A stretch of 64,000 bases of DNA, from assembly GCA_030248065.1 (NCBI GenBank), contig JASAMV010002291.1, forward strand, positions 1 to 64,000. Reading direction: 5' to 3'. The stretch is from Rhynchonema sp. JSB1_4. Lineage: Eukaryota; Nematoda; Chromadorea; Monhysterida; Xyalidae. Below are positions 45,292 through 64,000 of the stretch, one piece after another (position 1 is the stretch's first letter; each line of letters begins with the position of its first letter). Under the pieces are notes generated by a model. That model had not been told where the DNA came from. It made no database searches and saw only the letters and a program-made list of their open reading frames with translations. Made by a program: the position numbers and the translations under genes.

Positions 45292-46252
45292 ATCTGATCG
45301 AAATGAGACGAAAACCGGAAAAAAGGAAGGAGTACTAACATGCCGAAATACGACACAACACGAAAAAACCACCAATTGTGCACTGGTTGACGCACGGCAA
45401 TGACTCAAGTGGACAAAATTTGCCATTGTGTCAACAACACGTGTCAACCGCATCACAATAAGGCAAAATAAAGGGTGACAAGGACACCGCACCACACCAA
45501 ACAAGCACACGACAGACAGGAGCGTGAGGATGAGAAGCCAGGTGCAATCTAACAATATTATTCCCAACATTTTCGTCATTTTTATACAATAAATATCAGC
45601 GACCATCTTCCTAACCAGCTCTGCTCATATGACTAGTTCAGTTATGCATAGAAATAATTGGCTGAATAAACAAAATATCGTCGTTTATATTGCGCCCTAC
45701 AATACACTAATATATAAAAATGCATTAATATTTGCAATGCAACACCGAGTATAACAAGTGACTCCAAGCTTTCGCAAGGAAACATTTTTGGGAAGTGGAT
45801 TTTTTTTCTCGTGAATCTAAACCAACACAACTTCCACAAATCACCAACAACGACAAAACATGGCACAGACACTATTGTACGTACTGTACTTATCCGCAGA
45901 AAAATTCCTCTCATTGGGTATTTCAGATTGTTTAACATAAATACCTATCTCAGCTAATGAATTTTCAATAAAGACACTCAAATTACGCACAATACGCTCT
46001 GAGATCACAGTCACAAACAACAATACAACAGTGGTGGTAGCAAAATCCGGAATGTATAATACAATACCACGAAACGTGTACAACCACATGGTTTCAAACT
46101 AAATGACGGGGCGACGAAAACGGCATATTGTGAAATGGTTGCCGCACGTTGTTTAATATGGCCTTTACATTCATAGTTTGCCGCGAAATACCGCCTCAAC
46201 CATTCTACAATTAGCCGACTAAATTGATAATTGTTCAAAATCCAATGTAGAT
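45292..46252. other. intergenic: WDR7 to paralogue A
   Basis: 961 bp, AT-rich, holding the WDR7 3'UTR and the paralogue A upstream region. An ATTAAA variant polyadenylation signal lies near 46153 on the minus strand. A pyrimidine tract and CGATCAG precede the paralogue A ATG. No other gene seen. Confidence 0.45.
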
Positions 46253-63876
<17,624 letters not shown>

Positions 63877-64000
63877 TTTTCCAATTTCCAGTATTTTGGA
63901 ACTTGACCTGCCGACCTTGCCGGTAATTACCGTGTTCTCTAAAATACAAGGGGCTCTGCTTTTCACTCGGTCATTTTCAATAAATTTATTTGCACTTTTT

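Overview
This is eukaryotic nuclear DNA from an invertebrate animal, probably a nematode or a close ally. Coding sequence is cut into many short exons with GT-AG introns. Every gene I could model lies on the minus strand. The three tandem paralogues have a splice acceptor only 2-19 nt before their start codon, as expected of spliced-leader trans-splicing. TTAGGC-type (nematode telomere-like) repeats occur, but inside transposons, so they are only weak taxonomic evidence. I give the phylum with moderate and the genus with no confidence.

Layout in the direction of transcription (right to left). (1) 63.9-46.3 kb: a complete 33-exon homologue of WDR7/Rabconnectin-3 beta, 1466 codons. (2) 45.3-39.7, 39.3-32.8 and 30.2-25.1 kb: three head-to-tail paralogues, here called A, B and C, of an unrecognised 545-560 residue protein. 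Each has ten exons with identical intron phases. A small unrecognised coding fragment lies between B and C. (3) 23.1-20.1 kb: a complete nine-exon, divergent PP1-type Ser/Thr phosphatase. (4) 11.0-1.05 kb: a complete 20-exon homologue of PCF11, the pre-mRNA cleavage and termination factor, 1200 residues. The exon models of these genes were joined by hand and keep frame across every junction. I saw no functional link between the genes; neighbourhood alone does not make them a pathway.

The 11-20 kb interval is a transposon graveyard. Many introns also carry non-autonomous elements. Most are hAT-like (8-bp target duplications, termini beginning CAG-G), with others that are mariner-like (TA duplication) or PIF/Harbinger-like (TTA/TAA/TAT duplication). 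At 13.9-17.6 kb at least five elements are stacked inside one another, and target duplications delimit most layers. Many of these elements share one design: short conserved ends, arms built from many copies of a family-specific phrase of 6-16 nt, and an AT-rich centre. That design and the three-copy unknown gene family are the two most interesting things in the window.
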